A stretch of DNA of 16,932 nucleotides from Porticoccus sp. (GTDB lineage Bacteria; Pseudomonadota; Gammaproteobacteria; Pseudomonadales; Porticoccaceae): NCBI GenBank assembly GCA_011049795.1, contig DRHD01000219.1:1-16932 (forward strand), read 5' to 3'. Position numbers and translations under genes: made by a program. The first letter of the stretch is position 1; the number at the start of each line of letters is the position of its first letter. Positions 16,567-16,932 of the stretch are shown in pieces. Below the pieces are notes generated by a model. The model had not been told where the DNA came from. It saw only the letters and a program-made list of their open reading frames with translations, and did not search any database.

Positions 16567-16743
16567 ATGTCTCTTACAAAATCACTATACAGCCTTCGCT
16601 CACGTATTCGTTTCGCCCGTTACAATTCCCGCTACAACCATAAAAGCATCAACCTGTTCCAAGATAACCCGCACCCTGTCACTCTTGGACCAGAGCAACT
16701 TAGCCGTTTCTTCACCTTTGTTGCGAATACAGAACGCGTCTGA
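16567..16743 (+). CDS. Small basic protein of 58 residues, unknown function
   Basis: The ORF starts at ATG with GGAG 8 bases upstream (16555-16558) and ends at TGA 16741-16743. The N-terminal half is rich in Arg, Lys, Tyr and Ser (SLRSRIRFARYNSRYNHKS), suggesting nucleic-acid or membrane-surface binding or an amphipathic helix. The C-terminal half, with LGPEQLSRFFTFVANTE, looks like a short folded helix. There is no signal peptide or membrane segment. I do not recognise the family. A good promoter and a LexA-like site precede it, and it lies directly downstream of uvrA, so DNA-damage induction is a reasonable guess. It is too short for SulA. The promoter, ribosome binding site and balanced composition make it likely to be a real gene. 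Confidence 0.6.
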   Translation: MSLTKSLYSLRSRIRFARYNSRYNHKSINLFQDNPHPVTLGPEQLSRFFTFVANTERV

Positions 16744-16932
16744 ATCCGACAAAAATAATTAGTTAGCTCAAACACCCCCAGGTACACGTTGTGTTACAGG
16801 AAAAGGATTTCAGTACTGTAACCTGCATCACCAGCCATCTCATTTCCTCTACAATGACGCCCGTTTAATTACCACCAGTATTAAATTACCGCCCTAATCA
16901 GGAAAAATAACGGACCTGTTTTGATACCACCC

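Noticed and set aside
16793..16822. Inverted repeat GTTACAG...CTGTAAC as a terminator or operator
   Set aside because: The arms are 7 bases with a 16-base spacer and no T-run follows. It could arise by chance.
16744..16932. Short minus-strand ORFs (14-26 codons) with a GAGGAAA-like leader at the right edge
   Set aside because: They are too short and lack any recognisable sequence. The region continues beyond the window.
1..16932. CRISPR arrays, tRNA/rRNA genes, insertion sequences
   Set aside because: I saw no regularly spaced repeats, no tRNA-like cloverleaf, no transposase-like protein and no terminal inverted repeats with target duplications.

Overview
The window looks like part of a surface-polysaccharide (O-antigen or capsule type) locus of a Gram-negative gammaproteobacterium, probably marine or environmental, followed by housekeeping genes. 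This rests on the protein families: a WecE-type aminotransferase, an ArnC/ArnE/ArnF/ArnT-like gene set, a WbbL-like glycosyltransferase, an E. coli-like Pgi and a gammaproteobacterial-type UvrA. I cannot name the genus. All confident genes are on the + strand.

Layout. 1-675 is the 3' part of a nucleotide-sugar aminotransferase resembling FdtB/QdtB. A likely terminator and a 355-base gap follow (676-1030). 1031-6896 is a tightly packed block: a GT-C membrane glycosyltransferase, a polyprenyl-phosphate glycosyltransferase (GT2), a sulfotransferase, a small four-helix DMT/SMR transporter, a hexapeptide acyltransferase, a second small transporter, and WecE. The five junctions from the GT2 gene to wecE are an overlap of one to a few bases or a short gap. 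7029-9378 holds a second, different sulfotransferase and a GT-B glycosyltransferase. 9533-11315 holds a WbbL-like GT2 and an atypical short-chain dehydrogenase. pgi (11474-13093) and uvrA (13375-16242) follow. Near the right end is an unrecognised 58-residue ORF (16567-16743) with its own promoter and a LexA-like box.

How the genes may work together. The block 1031-6896 has the same parts list as the Arn lipid A modification system: aminotransferase, GT2 that loads a lipid carrier, two-part small flippase, and GT-C transferase. Here the aminotransferase is of the dTDP-Fuc4N type and an acyltransferase and sulfotransferase are added. My inference is that an acylated and/or sulfated 4-amino-4,6-dideoxy sugar is placed on undecaprenyl phosphate, flipped, and added to a periplasmic glycan or lipid. 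No Wzx, Wzy, RmlA or RmlB is visible, so part of the locus must lie to the left.

G8-G9 tracts lie at the transporter/acyltransferase overlap and twice inside wecE, which suggests the decoration might switch on and off. Losing one G at the overlap would fuse the transporter and acyltransferase in frame. The right-end ORF, with a LexA-like site across its predicted transcription start and a C10 tract just upstream of its -35, is the other point most worth following up.
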